Shown here: positions 15,056 through 23,672 of the stretch, in pieces
Layout: each line of letters begins with the position of its first letter
Numbering within the stretch: position 1 is the first letter of the stretch
Assembly: GCA_019114365.1 (NCBI GenBank)
Contig: DXFQ01000051.1
Span: 1 to 36,589, forward strand
Direction of reading: 5' to 3'
DNA from: Candidatus Parakkermansia intestinigallinarum
GTDB lineage: Bacteria; Verrucomicrobiota; Verrucomicrobiia; Verrucomicrobiales; Akkermansiaceae
DNA length: 36,589 nucleotides
Made by a program: the position numbers and the translations under genes
Notes under the pieces: model-generated
The model's input: only the letters and a program-made list of their open reading frames with translations
What the model was told of the DNA's origin: nothing
The model's database searches: none

Positions 15056-16441
15056 TCACCACTGCAGGTATTTGCCGTTGGCTTGGCGTTCGCGCAGCAT
15101 GGCTTTGAGGCGGCGCTGTTTGGCGGCGGCTATGTAGCGGCGACCGAGGATGGTGGGCAGCGCTACGCCGAGGGCGATGGCCATGATGACGAGCCCCGAG
15201 GTGATGCCGCTGTCGACGGCTCGCAGAATCGGGGTGACATGCTCGAGGGTGTCGACGTGGTTGCTGATGAGACCGAAGAGCATGCGATACATCAGGACGC
15301 CGGGTATCATGGGGATGACGGAGGGGATGGTCAGGACGTGGTTGGGTACGTGAAACCAGTGAACGGCTTTGATGGCGATGAGGCTCACGAGTGCCGAGCC
15401 GATGAAGGAGCCCGCCGCAATGCCCATGTCGAGCCCGATGTTGTCGGTGCTCGGGCCGAGGTTGACGTAGTTGCGCGTGCAGACGGCGAGGATGCTGCCG
15501 ATGGCCACGACCGGGAGAAGGCGGCGCGGGATGTTGAAGATCATGGAGAAGCCGATGGCCGAGATGGCTGCCGCCAAGGCGTATTCCCAGTAGGCGTGGT
15601 GCGGAACCATGCTGATGGTCGGGAAGAAGTTGCCGATGTCGCAGAGCCTCACGGCGAAGGCGATGCCGAAGGCCATGGCGGAGACGATGAGCAGGGTGTT
15701 GACGGCGCGGATGATGCCGATTTGCGTGTGCCCGCTGATCATGTCATCGACAAAGTTGATGAGCGGGACGCCCGGCACGATGAAGAGGGCACAGGCGAGC
15801 AGGGGATGCCACGGTGTGCTCGTCCAGCTGCCGGGCAGAAAGGTGGTGGCCCAGGCAACGAGGGTGGCGACGAAGGCGGCGAGGCCGATTCCTATGTAGG
15901 GGTTGAGGCCGCCGGCATTGCATTTCGAGCGCACGGTCATGCCGATGATGGCGGCGAGGGAGGCGTACAGAAAGGCGACCCAGTCGCAGCCGAATTGGAT
16001 GCAGAAGCCGCCGCAGGCAAAGCCGGCGCCGATGGCGATTTGCAGGGGGCTGTAGTTGCGCTTTCTGCGGGCGATGCATTCGAGTTCCGCTTCGTAGCGC
16101 TCGAGGCTGTAGTCTTGTTCGATGGCGCGCCAGGAGAGCAGGCTCACTTCGGTGATGGCGTCCATGTTGACGCTGTGGGCGTCGACCCGCTGGAATTTCG
16201 AGAAGGAGTATTCCCCGTCGCTGACGTTGACCATGAGCATGTTGAAGTTGACGTAGAGGTGCAGCTTCTCGTCGGGGATGCCGAGGTAGGCCGCGACGCG
16301 CTTCATGTTGCGCATGATGCGATCGGTGTTGGCCATGCTTTCCACCAGTATTTTGCCGGTTCGCAGCAGGAGGTCGACTCGGCGGTGCAGGAGTTGTTCG
16401 TGCGCCTTGGCTGAGATTTCCGGGTGTTTGTTGTCGGGCAT
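15056..16441 (-). CDS. ThrE-family threonine/serine exporter
   Basis: A 461-residue membrane protein combining the two ThrE domains: the N-terminal ThrE/DUF1212 region (about 15-275; starts with a soluble segment, RVDLLLRTGKILVESMANTDRI, and has the conserved PGVPLINFVDDMISGH loop) and the C-terminal ThrE_2/DUF3815 region (about 290-440; includes IPSVIPMIPGVLMYR). Around ten transmembrane helices are visible. The Corynebacterium ThrE prototype exports threonine and serine; substrate here is inferred from family. A farther ATG at 16513 lies inside the predicted -10 box, so ATG 16441 is preferred. Single gene behind its own promoter. Confidence 0.88.
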   Translation of the reverse strand: MPDNKHPEISAKAHEQLLHRRVDLLLRTGKILVESMANTDRIMRNMKRVAAYLGIPDEKLHLYVNFNMLMVNVSDGEYSFSKFQRVDAHSVNMDAITEVSLLSWRAIEQDYSLERYEAELECIARRKRNYSPLQIAIGAGFACGGFCIQFGCDWVAFLYASLAAIIGMTVRSKCNAGGLNPYIGIGLAAFVATLVAWATTFLPGSWTSTPWHPLLACALFIVPGVPLINFVDDMISGHTQIGIIRAVNTLLIVSAMAFGIAFAVRLCDIGNFFPTISMVPHHAYWEYALAAAISAIGFSMIFNIPRRLLPVVAIGSILAVCTRNYVNLGPSTDNIGLDMGIAAGSFIGSALVSLIAIKAVHWFHVPNHVLTIPSVIPMIPGVLMYRMLFGLISNHVDTLEHVTPILRAVDSGITSGLVIMAIALGVALPTILGRRYIAAAKQRRLKAMLRERQANGKYLQW

Positions 16442-16510
16442 GGATGTCTGGGGAGGTCCGGGGATCGGAGGAAGAGGCGGCGGTCGCCGGGGGAGGACGG
16501 AGGCAGGCGG

Positions 16511-16539
16511 CATATAGCACAGCTGTCTCTTTTAGTCAA
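16511..16539 (-). promoter_or_regulatory. Promoter of the ThrE-type exporter gene
   Basis: Minus strand TTGACT (16534-16539), 17-nt spacer, TATATG (16511-16516), with TGC directly before the -10 box. Predicted leader is about 63 nt. Confidence 0.65.
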
Positions 16540-16581
16540 GCTTCATGCGCGACGCATGCGCAGTTATCGTCCGGACGCAGA

Positions 16582-16616
16582 GCACCCCGGCCTGCCCTGG
16601 GGCAGAGCCGGGGTGC
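16582..16616 (-). terminator. GC-rich hairpin downstream of gltB
   Basis: A 10-bp perfect stem (GCACCCCGGC/GCCGGGGTGC) encloses a second pairing (CTGCC/GGCAG). It lies 27 nt after the gltB stop. No T-run follows on the minus strand, so it may be a 3'-end stabiliser or a Rho-assisted terminator. Confidence 0.5.
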
Positions 16617-16642
16617 GGTGGGGGGTGTTCCCGCGCTGCGAA

Positions 16643-19600
16643 TCAGTTGTGCGTTTGGTCTCGCTTGACTTCGGCGTCGGCTCGGGTCATCTGCCCGAGG
16701 ACGCGGCGGTACTCCATGGGGAAGACCTTGACGAAGTTGGTCAGCGCGTTGTCGAAGTCGGCCAGGATGTCGCGGGCGCGTTGCGAGCCGGTGCAGTTCG
16801 CATGCTCTTCGAGCAGGCTGCGCAGGCGCTCGATGTCTTCGGGCTCGGTGACGGGGTCGAGGTCGATGGTGTCGAGGTTGCAGTAGCGGTCGAAGAGGTG
16901 TTGCTCGTCCCAGACGTAGGCGTAGCCACCGCTCATGCCCGCACCGAAGTTGTGGCCGGTGGGGCCGAGCACGACGACGCAGCCGCCGGTCATGTACTCG
17001 CAGCAGTGGTCGCCCGCGCCTTCAACGACGGCAGCGGCACCCGAGTTGCGGACGGCGAAACGCTCGCCGACTTGGCCGCGTATGAAGACTTTGCCGCCCG
17101 TGGCACCGTAGAGCAACACGTTGCCGGCAATCACGTTCTCGCAGGGGACGTAGGTTGTGCCCGCGAAGGGTGTGATGATGATCTTGCCGCCCGAGAGCCC
17201 CTTGCCGACGTAGTCGTTGGCCTGCCCCTGCAGGCGGAGGGTGACGCCGTGCGCGAGGAAGGCGCCGAAGCTCTGGCCGGCGGTGCCCGTCATGTTCAGG
17301 CAGATGCTCTCGTCGGGCAGGCCGGCGTGACCGTGCTTTTTGGCGATGAGGTACGAGAGGCGCGTGCCGACGGCGCGGTCGGTGTTGCGGACGGTCAGTT
17401 CGAGGCTCACGGCTTTGCCTTCGTCGAGGGCGGGCGCGAGCTGCGGCAGGAGGGCTTCGTCGTAGACGGCGCAGCGGTTGCGGTGGTCGGCTCGCCCGTG
17501 GACGTTGAGGGCTTCGGGGCGGATGATGCGCGAGAAGTCGAGGTTTTTCGTCTTCCAGTACGCGAGGGCTTTGTCGACGCGCAGCAGGTCGGCGCGGCCG
17601 ACGGCTTCATCGATGCTGCGCAGGCCGAGGGCGGCGAGGTATTCGCGGGTTTCGCGGGCGACGAAGCGCAGGAAGGTGATGATGTTCTCCGGCTTGCCGC
17701 GGTAGCGCTTGCGCAGCTCGGGGTCTTGCGTGGCGACGCCGACGGGGCAGGTGTTTTTGTTGCAGACGCGAGCCATGATGCAGCCCAGCGCGATCATGAG
17801 CGAGGTGGCGAAGCCGTACTCTTCCGCGCCCAGCAGGGTGGCGATGATGACGTCGCGCCCGTTTTTGATGAGGCCGTCGGTCTGCAGGCGGATGTTTTCG
17901 CGCAGCCCGTTGAGGACGAGCGTCTGGTGCGTTTCGGCGACGCCGAGTTCCCAAGGCATGCCGGCGTATTTGACGGAGGTGAGGGGCGAGGCGCCCGTGC
18001 CGCCGTCGTGGCCGGAGACGAGCACCATGTCCGCTCCGCCTTTGGCGACGCCGGCGGCGACGGTGCCGACGCCGACTTCGGAGACGAGTTTGACGCTGAC
18101 GCGGGCGTCGGGGTTGGCGTTGCGGAGGTCGAAGATGAGTTGGGCGAGGTCTTCGATGGAGTAGATGTCGTGGTGCGGCGGCGGGGAGATGAGGGTGACG
18201 CCCGGGGTGGCGTGGCGCACGCGGGCGATTTCTTCATCGACTTTGCCGCCGGGCAGCTGGCCGCCTTCGCCGGGTTTGGCGCCCTGCGCGACTTTGATTT
18301 GCAGTTCGCGGGCGTTGGCGAGGTATTCGGCGGTGACGCCGAAGCGGCCGGAGGCGATTTGCTTGATGGCCGAGCAGGTGCTGTCTCCGTTGGGCAGGGG
18401 GGTGTAGCGCTCGGGGTCTTCGCCGCCTTCGCCGCTGTTGCTCATCGAGCCGATGCGGTTCATGGCGATGGCGATGGCTTCATGCGCTTCTTTCGAGAGG
18501 GCGCCGAAGCTCATGGCGCCCGAGACAAAGCGCTTCATGATGCTCTCTTCGCTCTCGACTTCATCGAGGGAAATGGCTTTGGTCTCCGCAAAGCCGAAGA
18601 GGCCGCGCAGGGTGCAGAGGGTCTCGGTGTTTTCGTTGACCATCTCGGAGAAGACTTTGAATTGCGCGTAGTCTTCGTTGCGCAGGGCTTTCTGGAACTG
18701 GCCGATGACTTTCGACGTCCAGATGTGTTTCTCGCCGCCGCGCTTCCATTTGTAGAGGCCGGCGTTTTCGAGTTCGGTTTGCGGCTCGAATTGCAGGGCT
18801 TTTTTGCGGTTGAGGCGCTCGACGGATTCGGCCGCGATTTCGCTGAGGCCGATGCCGCCGATGCGCGAGGCGGTGCCGGGGAAGAAGCGCTCGACGATGT
18901 CGTCTCCCAGACCGATGGCTTCAAAGATTTGGGCGCCTCGGTACGAGCGGAGGGTCGAGATGCCCATCTTCGACATGGTTTTGAGCAGGCCGAAGTCGAC
19001 GGCTTCCAGATAGTTCTCCATGCCCTTGGTCGCCGAGACGGATTCGCTCAGCTTGCCCTCGCGGGCGAGGTTGACGATGGTGCCCAAGGCCAGCCAGGGG
19101 CAGACGGCGGTGGCGCCGTAGCCCAGCAGCAGGGCAAAGTGCATGACTTGCCGCGCTTCACCCGTCTCTGCGATGACGCCCGTGCCGGTGCGCACGCCCA
19201 TTTCGCGCAGCTTGGCGTTGACGGCGGCGACGGCCAGCAGGCTCGGGATGGGGGCTTCGTTGCCCGAGAGGGTGCGGTCGGAGAGGATGATGATGCGGTA
19301 GCCTTTATGGATGGCTTGTTCGGTTTCGCGCTCGAGTTCGGCGAGGCCTTCCTGCAGGCCGTTTTTCGAGAGCGCCGAGAATCCGGTCGAGAGGGTGATG
19401 CAGCGGAAGTCGGGCTCTTTGTTGCTCTTGAGCGCTTCGAGGTCGCTCATGGTGAGGATGGGCCGCGCCAGCTTGATGAGTCGCGCCATCTGCGGGGTCT
19501 CGTCGAGGATGTTCGCGGGGTTGCCGATGAAGGTGGTCAGCGACATGACGAGCTGCTCGCGTATCGGGTCGATGGGCGGGTTGGTGACTTGCGCGAACTG

Positions 19601-21163
19601 CTGCTTGAAGTAGTTGAAGAGCAGCTGCGGCCGCTCGGAGAGGACGGCGAGCGCGGCGTCGTTGCCCATGGCGTAGACGGGGTCGTGCCCGCTGTTGGCC
19701 ATGGGCATGATGAAGTGCTCGAGTTCGTCTTGCGTGTAGCCGAAGAGGACTTGGCGCGAGAAGATTTGGTTGGGGTTGACTTCGGGCGCGTTGACGCTGT
19801 CAAAGAAGCCGTGGATTTTGATGCGGTTCTCTTGGCACCAGCGGCGGTAGGGTCGGCGGCGTGCGACGCGGGTTTTGATTTCGGCGCTGTAGCTGATGTG
19901 GCGGCGGGCGAAGTCGATCCAGATGATGTCTCCGGGGGTGAGGCAGCCGCGTTTGATGACGTGGGCGGGGTCGGTGTCGAGCACGCCGGCTTCGCTCGCG
20001 AGAATGAACAGTCCGTTGTCGTCGAGTTCGTAGCGAGCGGGTCGCAGGCCGTTGCGGTCGACGATGGCGCCGGCGCCGAGGCCGTTGCTGAAGCAGACGG
20101 CGGCCGGGCCGTCCCACGGTGCCATGAAGCCGGAGTGGTAGTCGTAGAAGCCGCGCAGGTCTTCGCCGATGAAGTATCGGCTGCCGAAGGCTTGCGGCAC
20201 GAGCATCATCATGCTGTGCGGCAGGCTGCGCCCGCCGGTGACGAGGAGTTCGAGGGCGTTGTCGAGGCTGGCCGAGTCGCTCTGCCCGGCGGGGATGACG
20301 GGCAGGATTTTGGCGATGTCGTCGCCGAAGAGGGGGCTGGCGAGGTTGCCCTCAAGCGCACTCATTTGGTTGAGGTTGCCGCGCAGGGTGTTGACTTCGC
20401 CGTTGTGGGCCATGTAGCGGAAGGGGTGCGCGAGCGGCCAGCTCGGGAAGGTGTTGGTGGAGTAGCGCTGGTGCACGATGGCCAGGCAGCTCTTGAAGCG
20501 GTCGTCGGCGAGGTCCGCGTAAAAGAGCGGCAGTTGCGGCGCGAGCAGAAGTCCTTTGTAGACGATGGTGCGCGAGGAGAGAGAGGGGATGTAGAAGCGG
20601 TCGCCGAGCTTCGGTTGCTCGCGGGCAACACCGTGCTCGATGACGCGGCGCAGGATGTAGAGGCGCCGCTCGAGTTCGTCGCCGCTGAGCTCTTTGTTCT
20701 GCGGCGCGATGAAGCATTGCTCGATGAGAGGGGCGCTCTCGCGGGCAAGGCGGCCGATTTTGCTCTCGTCGACGGGCACTTCTCGCCAGCCGAGAAAGTC
20801 GAAGCCTTCGGCGCTGACGGCTTCTTCAACTTTGGCGCGGCAGACGGCACAGGGGACTTTCTCCTTGGGTAAAAAGAACATGCCGACGGCGTAGTGTCCG
20901 GCGGCAGGTAGTTTGAACTTCGTGACGGCTGAGAAGAATTCATGGGGAATCTGCATCAGCATGCCGGCGCCGTCGCCCGTTTCGGGGTCGCAGCCGGTGG
21001 CGCCTCGGTGCAGAAGTCTCTCAAGGATGGTGATGCCCTTCTCAATGATGCTGTGGGAGGCGCGACCGAGGGTGTCGACGACCATGCCGACGCCGCAGGC
21101 GTCATGCTCTTGAGCGGGATCATACAGGCCCTGAGCCTGAGGATAATATGCACTTGTACTCAC
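16643..21163 (-). CDS. gltB: Glutamate synthase large subunit
   Basis: A 1506-residue protein that transfers the glutamine amide to 2-oxoglutarate. The N-terminal glutaminase domain uses Cys23 (HDACGVG), exposed after removal of a short propeptide. FMN-binding synthase motifs follow in the middle (GEGGEDPERY and PGEGGQLPGGKV), with the 3Fe-4S cysteines as CIMARVCNKNTCP (C-x5-C-x4-C). The C-terminal GXGXG beta-helix domain covers about the last 270 residues. The start is GTG 21163; an upstream in-frame ATG at 21247 falls within the -35 box. No gltD is in the window, so the small subunit must be elsewhere or the enzyme may use ferredoxin. Monocistronic here. Confidence 0.95.
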   Translation of the reverse strand: MSTSAYYPQAQGLYDPAQEHDACGVGMVVDTLGRASHSIIEKGITILERLLHRGATGCDPETGDGAGMLMQIPHEFFSAVTKFKLPAAGHYAVGMFFLPKEKVPCAVCRAKVEEAVSAEGFDFLGWREVPVDESKIGRLARESAPLIEQCFIAPQNKELSGDELERRLYILRRVIEHGVAREQPKLGDRFYIPSLSSRTIVYKGLLLAPQLPLFYADLADDRFKSCLAIVHQRYSTNTFPSWPLAHPFRYMAHNGEVNTLRGNLNQMSALEGNLASPLFGDDIAKILPVIPAGQSDSASLDNALELLVTGGRSLPHSMMMLVPQAFGSRYFIGEDLRGFYDYHSGFMAPWDGPAAVCFSNGLGAGAIVDRNGLRPARYELDDNGLFILASEAGVLDTDPAHVIKRGCLTPGDIIWIDFARRHISYSAEIKTRVARRRPYRRWCQENRIKIHGFFDSVNAPEVNPNQIFSRQVLFGYTQDELEHFIMPMANSGHDPVYAMGNDAALAVLSERPQLLFNYFKQQFAQVTNPPIDPIREQLVMSLTTFIGNPANILDETPQMARLIKLARPILTMSDLEALKSNKEPDFRCITLSTGFSALSKNGLQEGLAELERETEQAIHKGYRIIILSDRTLSGNEAPIPSLLAVAAVNAKLREMGVRTGTGVIAETGEARQVMHFALLLGYGATAVCPWLALGTIVNLAREGKLSESVSATKGMENYLEAVDFGLLKTMSKMGISTLRSYRGAQIFEAIGLGDDIVERFFPGTASRIGGIGLSEIAAESVERLNRKKALQFEPQTELENAGLYKWKRGGEKHIWTSKVIGQFQKALRNEDYAQFKVFSEMVNENTETLCTLRGLFGFAETKAISLDEVESEESIMKRFVSGAMSFGALSKEAHEAIAIAMNRIGSMSNSGEGGEDPERYTPLPNGDSTCSAIKQIASGRFGVTAEYLANARELQIKVAQGAKPGEGGQLPGGKVDEEIARVRHATPGVTLISPPPHHDIYSIEDLAQLIFDLRNANPDARVSVKLVSEVGVGTVAAGVAKGGADMVLVSGHDGGTGASPLTSVKYAGMPWELGVAETHQTLVLNGLRENIRLQTDGLIKNGRDVIIATLLGAEEYGFATSLMIALGCIMARVCNKNTCPVGVATQDPELRKRYRGKPENIITFLRFVARETREYLAALGLRSIDEAVGRADLLRVDKALAYWKTKNLDFSRIIRPEALNVHGRADHRNRCAVYDEALLPQLAPALDEGKAVSLELTVRNTDRAVGTRLSYLIAKKHGHAGLPDESICLNMTGTAGQSFGAFLAHGVTLRLQGQANDYVGKGLSGGKIIITPFAGTTYVPCENVIAGNVLLYGATGGKVFIRGQVGERFAVRNSGAAAVVEGAGDHCCEYMTGGCVVVLGPTGHNFGAGMSGGYAYVWDEQHLFDRYCNLDTIDLDPVTEPEDIERLRSLLEEHANCTGSQRARDILADFDNALTNFVKVFPMEYRRVLGQMTRADAEVKRDQTHN

Positions 21164-21187
21164 TGGCGTTGTCTGGTTATGGGGTTG

Positions 21188-21211
21188 GCAGGCATCCACA
21201 GCATTGCCTGC
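21188..21211 (-). promoter_or_regulatory. Hairpin at the 5' end of the gltB leader
   Basis: A perfect 7-bp stem (GCAGGCA/TGCCTGC) with a 10-nt loop begins at or next to the predicted transcription start (about 21212). It could stabilise the mRNA 5' end or serve as an operator; nothing more can be said. Confidence 0.4.
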
Positions 21212-21218
21212 GGGGGCG

Positions 21219-21247
21219 AGAGTAGCACAGAGGGGGCCTTTTTGCAA
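21219..21247 (-). promoter_or_regulatory. Candidate promoter of gltB
   Basis: Minus strand TTGCAA (21242-21247), 17-nt spacer, TACTCT (21219-21224) preceded by TGTGC. The hexamers are weak, but spacing and the extended -10 motif match neighbouring promoters. Predicted leader is about 49 nt. Confidence 0.5.
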
Positions 21248-21402
21248 TCAAAATTTGAGGGTTAGGGCTCTATCCCCTACTGCTAAACAAGGATTTCGAG
21301 GCGTCGCGAGTTTGTGCGCCGTGTTTCGCGCCCGCGTCGGAGTCGGCGCCGGAACGAGGGGGTGGCCGAATAGGAGGGAAGGCCGGAAAGGAGGGGGAAG
21401 TC

Positions 21403-21420
21403 GGGAAGGGAGGGCAGGGG
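21403..21420 (+). other. G-quadruplex-forming motif in a purine-rich intergenic tract
   Basis: GGGAAGGGAGGGCAGGGG on the plus strand is a canonical four-tract motif with 1-2 nt loops, within a purine-rich stretch (about 21371-21440). It lies between the terminator of the phosphofructokinase operon and the gltB promoter. The rest of the 385-bp gap (21164-21548) holds only the gltB promoter and leader and the terminator. Confidence 0.5.
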
Positions 21421-21435
21421 AAGGAGGGGAGGCCG

Positions 21436-21476
21436 GAAACAAAGACTCCCCCGCAGGGGCATGCCTGCGGGGGAGT
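21436..21476 (-). terminator. Rho-independent terminator of the sialate/phosphofructokinase operon
   Basis: A perfect 13-bp stem (ACTCCCCCGCAGG and its complement) with a 6-nt loop at 21445-21476, followed on the minus strand by CTTTGTTT. It lies about 72 nt after the last gene's stop. Confidence 0.85.
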
Positions 21477-21548
21477 GAAGGGGCTTTGGCGGGAATCCGA
21501 TGCCCATGCCGCTCTGCTGTTCGCGAGGCGACGGGGCTCGGCGTCCCG

Positions 21549-22661
21549 TTAGTTCTGCGCGGCTTGTTTGAGCTGCAGGGATTCGTCGCCGAACGAGATG
21601 CCGATTTCCTTGGCGGCGGTGACGATCTGGCTCTGGATGTCGACCAGATGCAGGGTTCTGACGGCTTCTTCGATGGGCATGGACACCATGTCGTTGCGGC
21701 TCAGCGCGACGGTGTCGCCGAACTTGCCCTCTTCGATGAGGTCGATGGCCTTGGCTCCGCAGCGCACGCCGAGCACGCGGTCGAAGGGAATGGGGTCGCC
21801 GCCGCGCTGGATGTGACCGAGCACGCAGTAGCGGGTTTCGATGCCGGTGAGGGTTTCGAGCTTGGTCGAGAGGAAGGCGGCGATGCCGCCGAGGCGTACC
21901 TCGCCCTTCGTCTCTTCATCGAGGGTGAGCAGCTTGCCGCCGATGCGGGCGCCTTCGCTGACCACGACGATGATTTCTCGCTGCCCCAGTGCCTTGAGCA
22001 GTTCAACCTTGCGCACGATGTCCTCGAGCGTGAACTCGATTTCCGGCAGCAGGATGACGTCGGCACCGCCGGCGATGCCGCCGTAGAGGGCGATCCATCC
22101 GGCATGGCGACCCATCACCTCGACGACCATCATGCGCTGGTGTGAGAAGGCGGTGGTGCGCAGGCGATCGAGGTTTTCGCTCACGACGGAGACGGCCGTC
22201 CAGAAGCCGAAGGTGTAGTCGGTGGCGCCGAGGTCGTTGTCGATGGTTTTGGGCACGCCGACGATGGGCAGGCCGATGTGGCGCAGCTCCAGGCCGATGG
22301 TTTGGGAGCCGTCGCCGCCCACGACGATGAGCGCTTTGAGGTCGAGCCTCTCGACGGTTTCTTTGCTGCGGCGCAGAACGTCGTCTGCAATCTGCAGGCG
22401 GCCGCCCACACCGCTCTTGACCGTGAAGTTGCCTTTGTTGACCGTGCCCAGAATGGTGCCGCCGGTTGAGCGGATGTTGTGGCAGTTCTGGGGGGTGAGG
22501 ATGCGATAGCGTTCGTTTTCGGGGGTGGAGAGCAGACCCTCAAAGCCATCGTAGAAGCCGTAGACGGTCCAGCCGCGGGCAGAGGCGGCGGCAACGGCGC
22601 CTTCAATCACTGCGTTGAGCCCGGGGCAGTCGCCGCCGGCGTTGAGAATACCGATGTTCAT
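21549..22661 (-). CDS. pfkA: 6-phosphofructokinase, catalytically intact paralogue
   Basis: A 370-residue PFK-A-type enzyme (fructose 6-phosphate to fructose 1,6-bisphosphate). Key residues are kept: GGDGS at 115-119, with Gly at the position that favours ATP over pyrophosphate; PKTIDND, with catalytic Asp141 (E. coli Asp127); SHQR; MGR, with Arg185 (E. coli Arg171); and ETRYCVLGHIQRGG near residue 275. The lysine in PKTIDND places it with group III enzymes, which include both ATP- and PPi-users, so the donor is predicted as ATP but unproven. The E. coli Arg72 position reads TVNKGN. Last gene of the five-gene operon, 3 bp after the DacA-like gene. Confidence 0.9.
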   Translation of the reverse strand: MNIGILNAGGDCPGLNAVIEGAVAAASARGWTVYGFYDGFEGLLSTPENERYRILTPQNCHNIRSTGGTILGTVNKGNFTVKSGVGGRLQIADDVLRRSKETVERLDLKALIVVGGDGSQTIGLELRHIGLPIVGVPKTIDNDLGATDYTFGFWTAVSVVSENLDRLRTTAFSHQRMMVVEVMGRHAGWIALYGGIAGGADVILLPEIEFTLEDIVRKVELLKALGQREIIVVVSEGARIGGKLLTLDEETKGEVRLGGIAAFLSTKLETLTGIETRYCVLGHIQRGGDPIPFDRVLGVRCGAKAIDLIEEGKFGDTVALSRNDMVSMPIEEAVRTLHLVDIQSQIVTAAKEIGISFGDESLQLKQAAQN

Positions 22662-22664
22662 GAG

Positions 22665-23672
22665 TTATCTGGTGGGGGTGTGGGTGGATGTGGAGGTGGT
22701 ATTGTTGCTCGGCATGAGGATGAACTCCTCCCTCTTCGAGGTGTCACTGGTGAGCTGCCAATTGCGCCATTCCTGCCAACCGTCGCGCATGAAGTTGTTG
22801 GCAAGGGCGTAGCGCTGCTGCGGAGAGGGCATGCCCAGAATGACGATAAGCAGCCGCTGGGCGTAGGTCGAATCTCTGCCCGTCAGGGGGTTGGGCAGTT
22901 TGATCGAGGCGCGTCGCGCCGTGGCCAGCAGGCAGCAGCCGGCACTCTGCGAGCGTGCGGCCTTGATGCCGTCCACCGCTTCGCCCGATGAGAGCATGCG
23001 GTTGGTGTTGACGACGTTGCGCTGCTTGGTCGCGCCGTCGGGCATGTAGATGCTCACCTGGGCGCTGCGCTGCGAGCAGATGGTGCGCAGGGTCGTGTTG
23101 TCGATGGCGTACATGGAGAGGACGGCCATGTCTCTCGCTGTCGACTGCGAGATGGTGGCGCCGCTGGGGCCCTTGAACACGGTTGAATCCATCTTCAGCG
23201 AGCCGCGTGCCAAGCGGTTCATCTGTGTAGTGAAGGCGCCGATGGGATCGCTCGGGCTGATGACGGAGCCGCAGGCGTATGCCAAGGTGATGGCCGCGCT
23301 GCTGTCGTCCCAGAGCAGCGCGGAGTAGAGCGCGTCTCTCAGGGTGAGCCGAGCCCCGGGCACCAGACCGAGCAGGTTGGTGTTGGGGTGCTCAAGCACT
23401 TGCATCGGGGCGGTGATGAGCGTGTCGAGACTCACATTCTGCTGCGAGACCCAGTCGAGCACGACGGCAGCGGTGACGACGTTGGCCAGCATGCCGATCG
23501 GGCGGCGCTCATTGGCGTTGGACGAGTACAGGATGCGCCCCGTCGAGACTTCGAGGGCTAGGTAACTCGGCTGTGGCGCCTGAGGCGGAGCTTGGCCGAC
23601 CGTACCGGCGCAGGAGCTGAGCAGCAGCCCGGCAAGCCCGAGAACGGCGGCTTTGATGCGGAGGGGGGTCAT
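22665..23672 (-). CDS. DacA-like (peptidase S11 fold) lipoprotein lacking all catalytic motifs
   Basis: A 335-residue protein with a lipoprotein signal peptide (LLLSSC, Cys21). The framework follows D-alanyl-D-alanine carboxypeptidases: YLALEVSTGRILYSSNANERRPI, then the active-site helix, LTLRDALYSALL, and VDGIK...SAGCCLLATA. The three catalytic motifs are all changed: SxxK reads MLAN (61-64), SxN reads DDS (122-124) and KTG reads KAA (237-239). It should not act as a carboxypeptidase and may instead bind peptidoglycan or another protein outside the cytoplasm. It overlaps the preceding phosphofructokinase homologue by 4 bp and precedes the intact one by 3 bp, so it is embedded between cytoplasmic sugar-kinase genes. 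Confidence 0.82.
   Translation of the reverse strand: MTPLRIKAAVLGLAGLLLSSCAGTVGQAPPQAPQPSYLALEVSTGRILYSSNANERRPIGMLANVVTAAVVLDWVSQQNVSLDTLITAPMQVLEHPNTNLLGLVPGARLTLRDALYSALLWDDSSAAITLAYACGSVISPSDPIGAFTTQMNRLARGSLKMDSTVFKGPSGATISQSTARDMAVLSMYAIDNTTLRTICSQRSAQVSIYMPDGATKQRNVVNTNRMLSSGEAVDGIKAARSQSAGCCLLATARRASIKLPNPLTGRDSTYAQRLLIVILGMPSPQQRYALANNFMRDGWQEWRNWQLTSDTSKREEFILMPSNNTTSTSTHTPTR

Noticed and set aside
16424-20872. A 1482-residue open frame on the plus strand opposite gltB
   Set aside because: It is the antisense frame of a certain gltB gene. Its protein is Val/Ala/Gly/Asp-rich without motifs, as expected from high-GC third positions.
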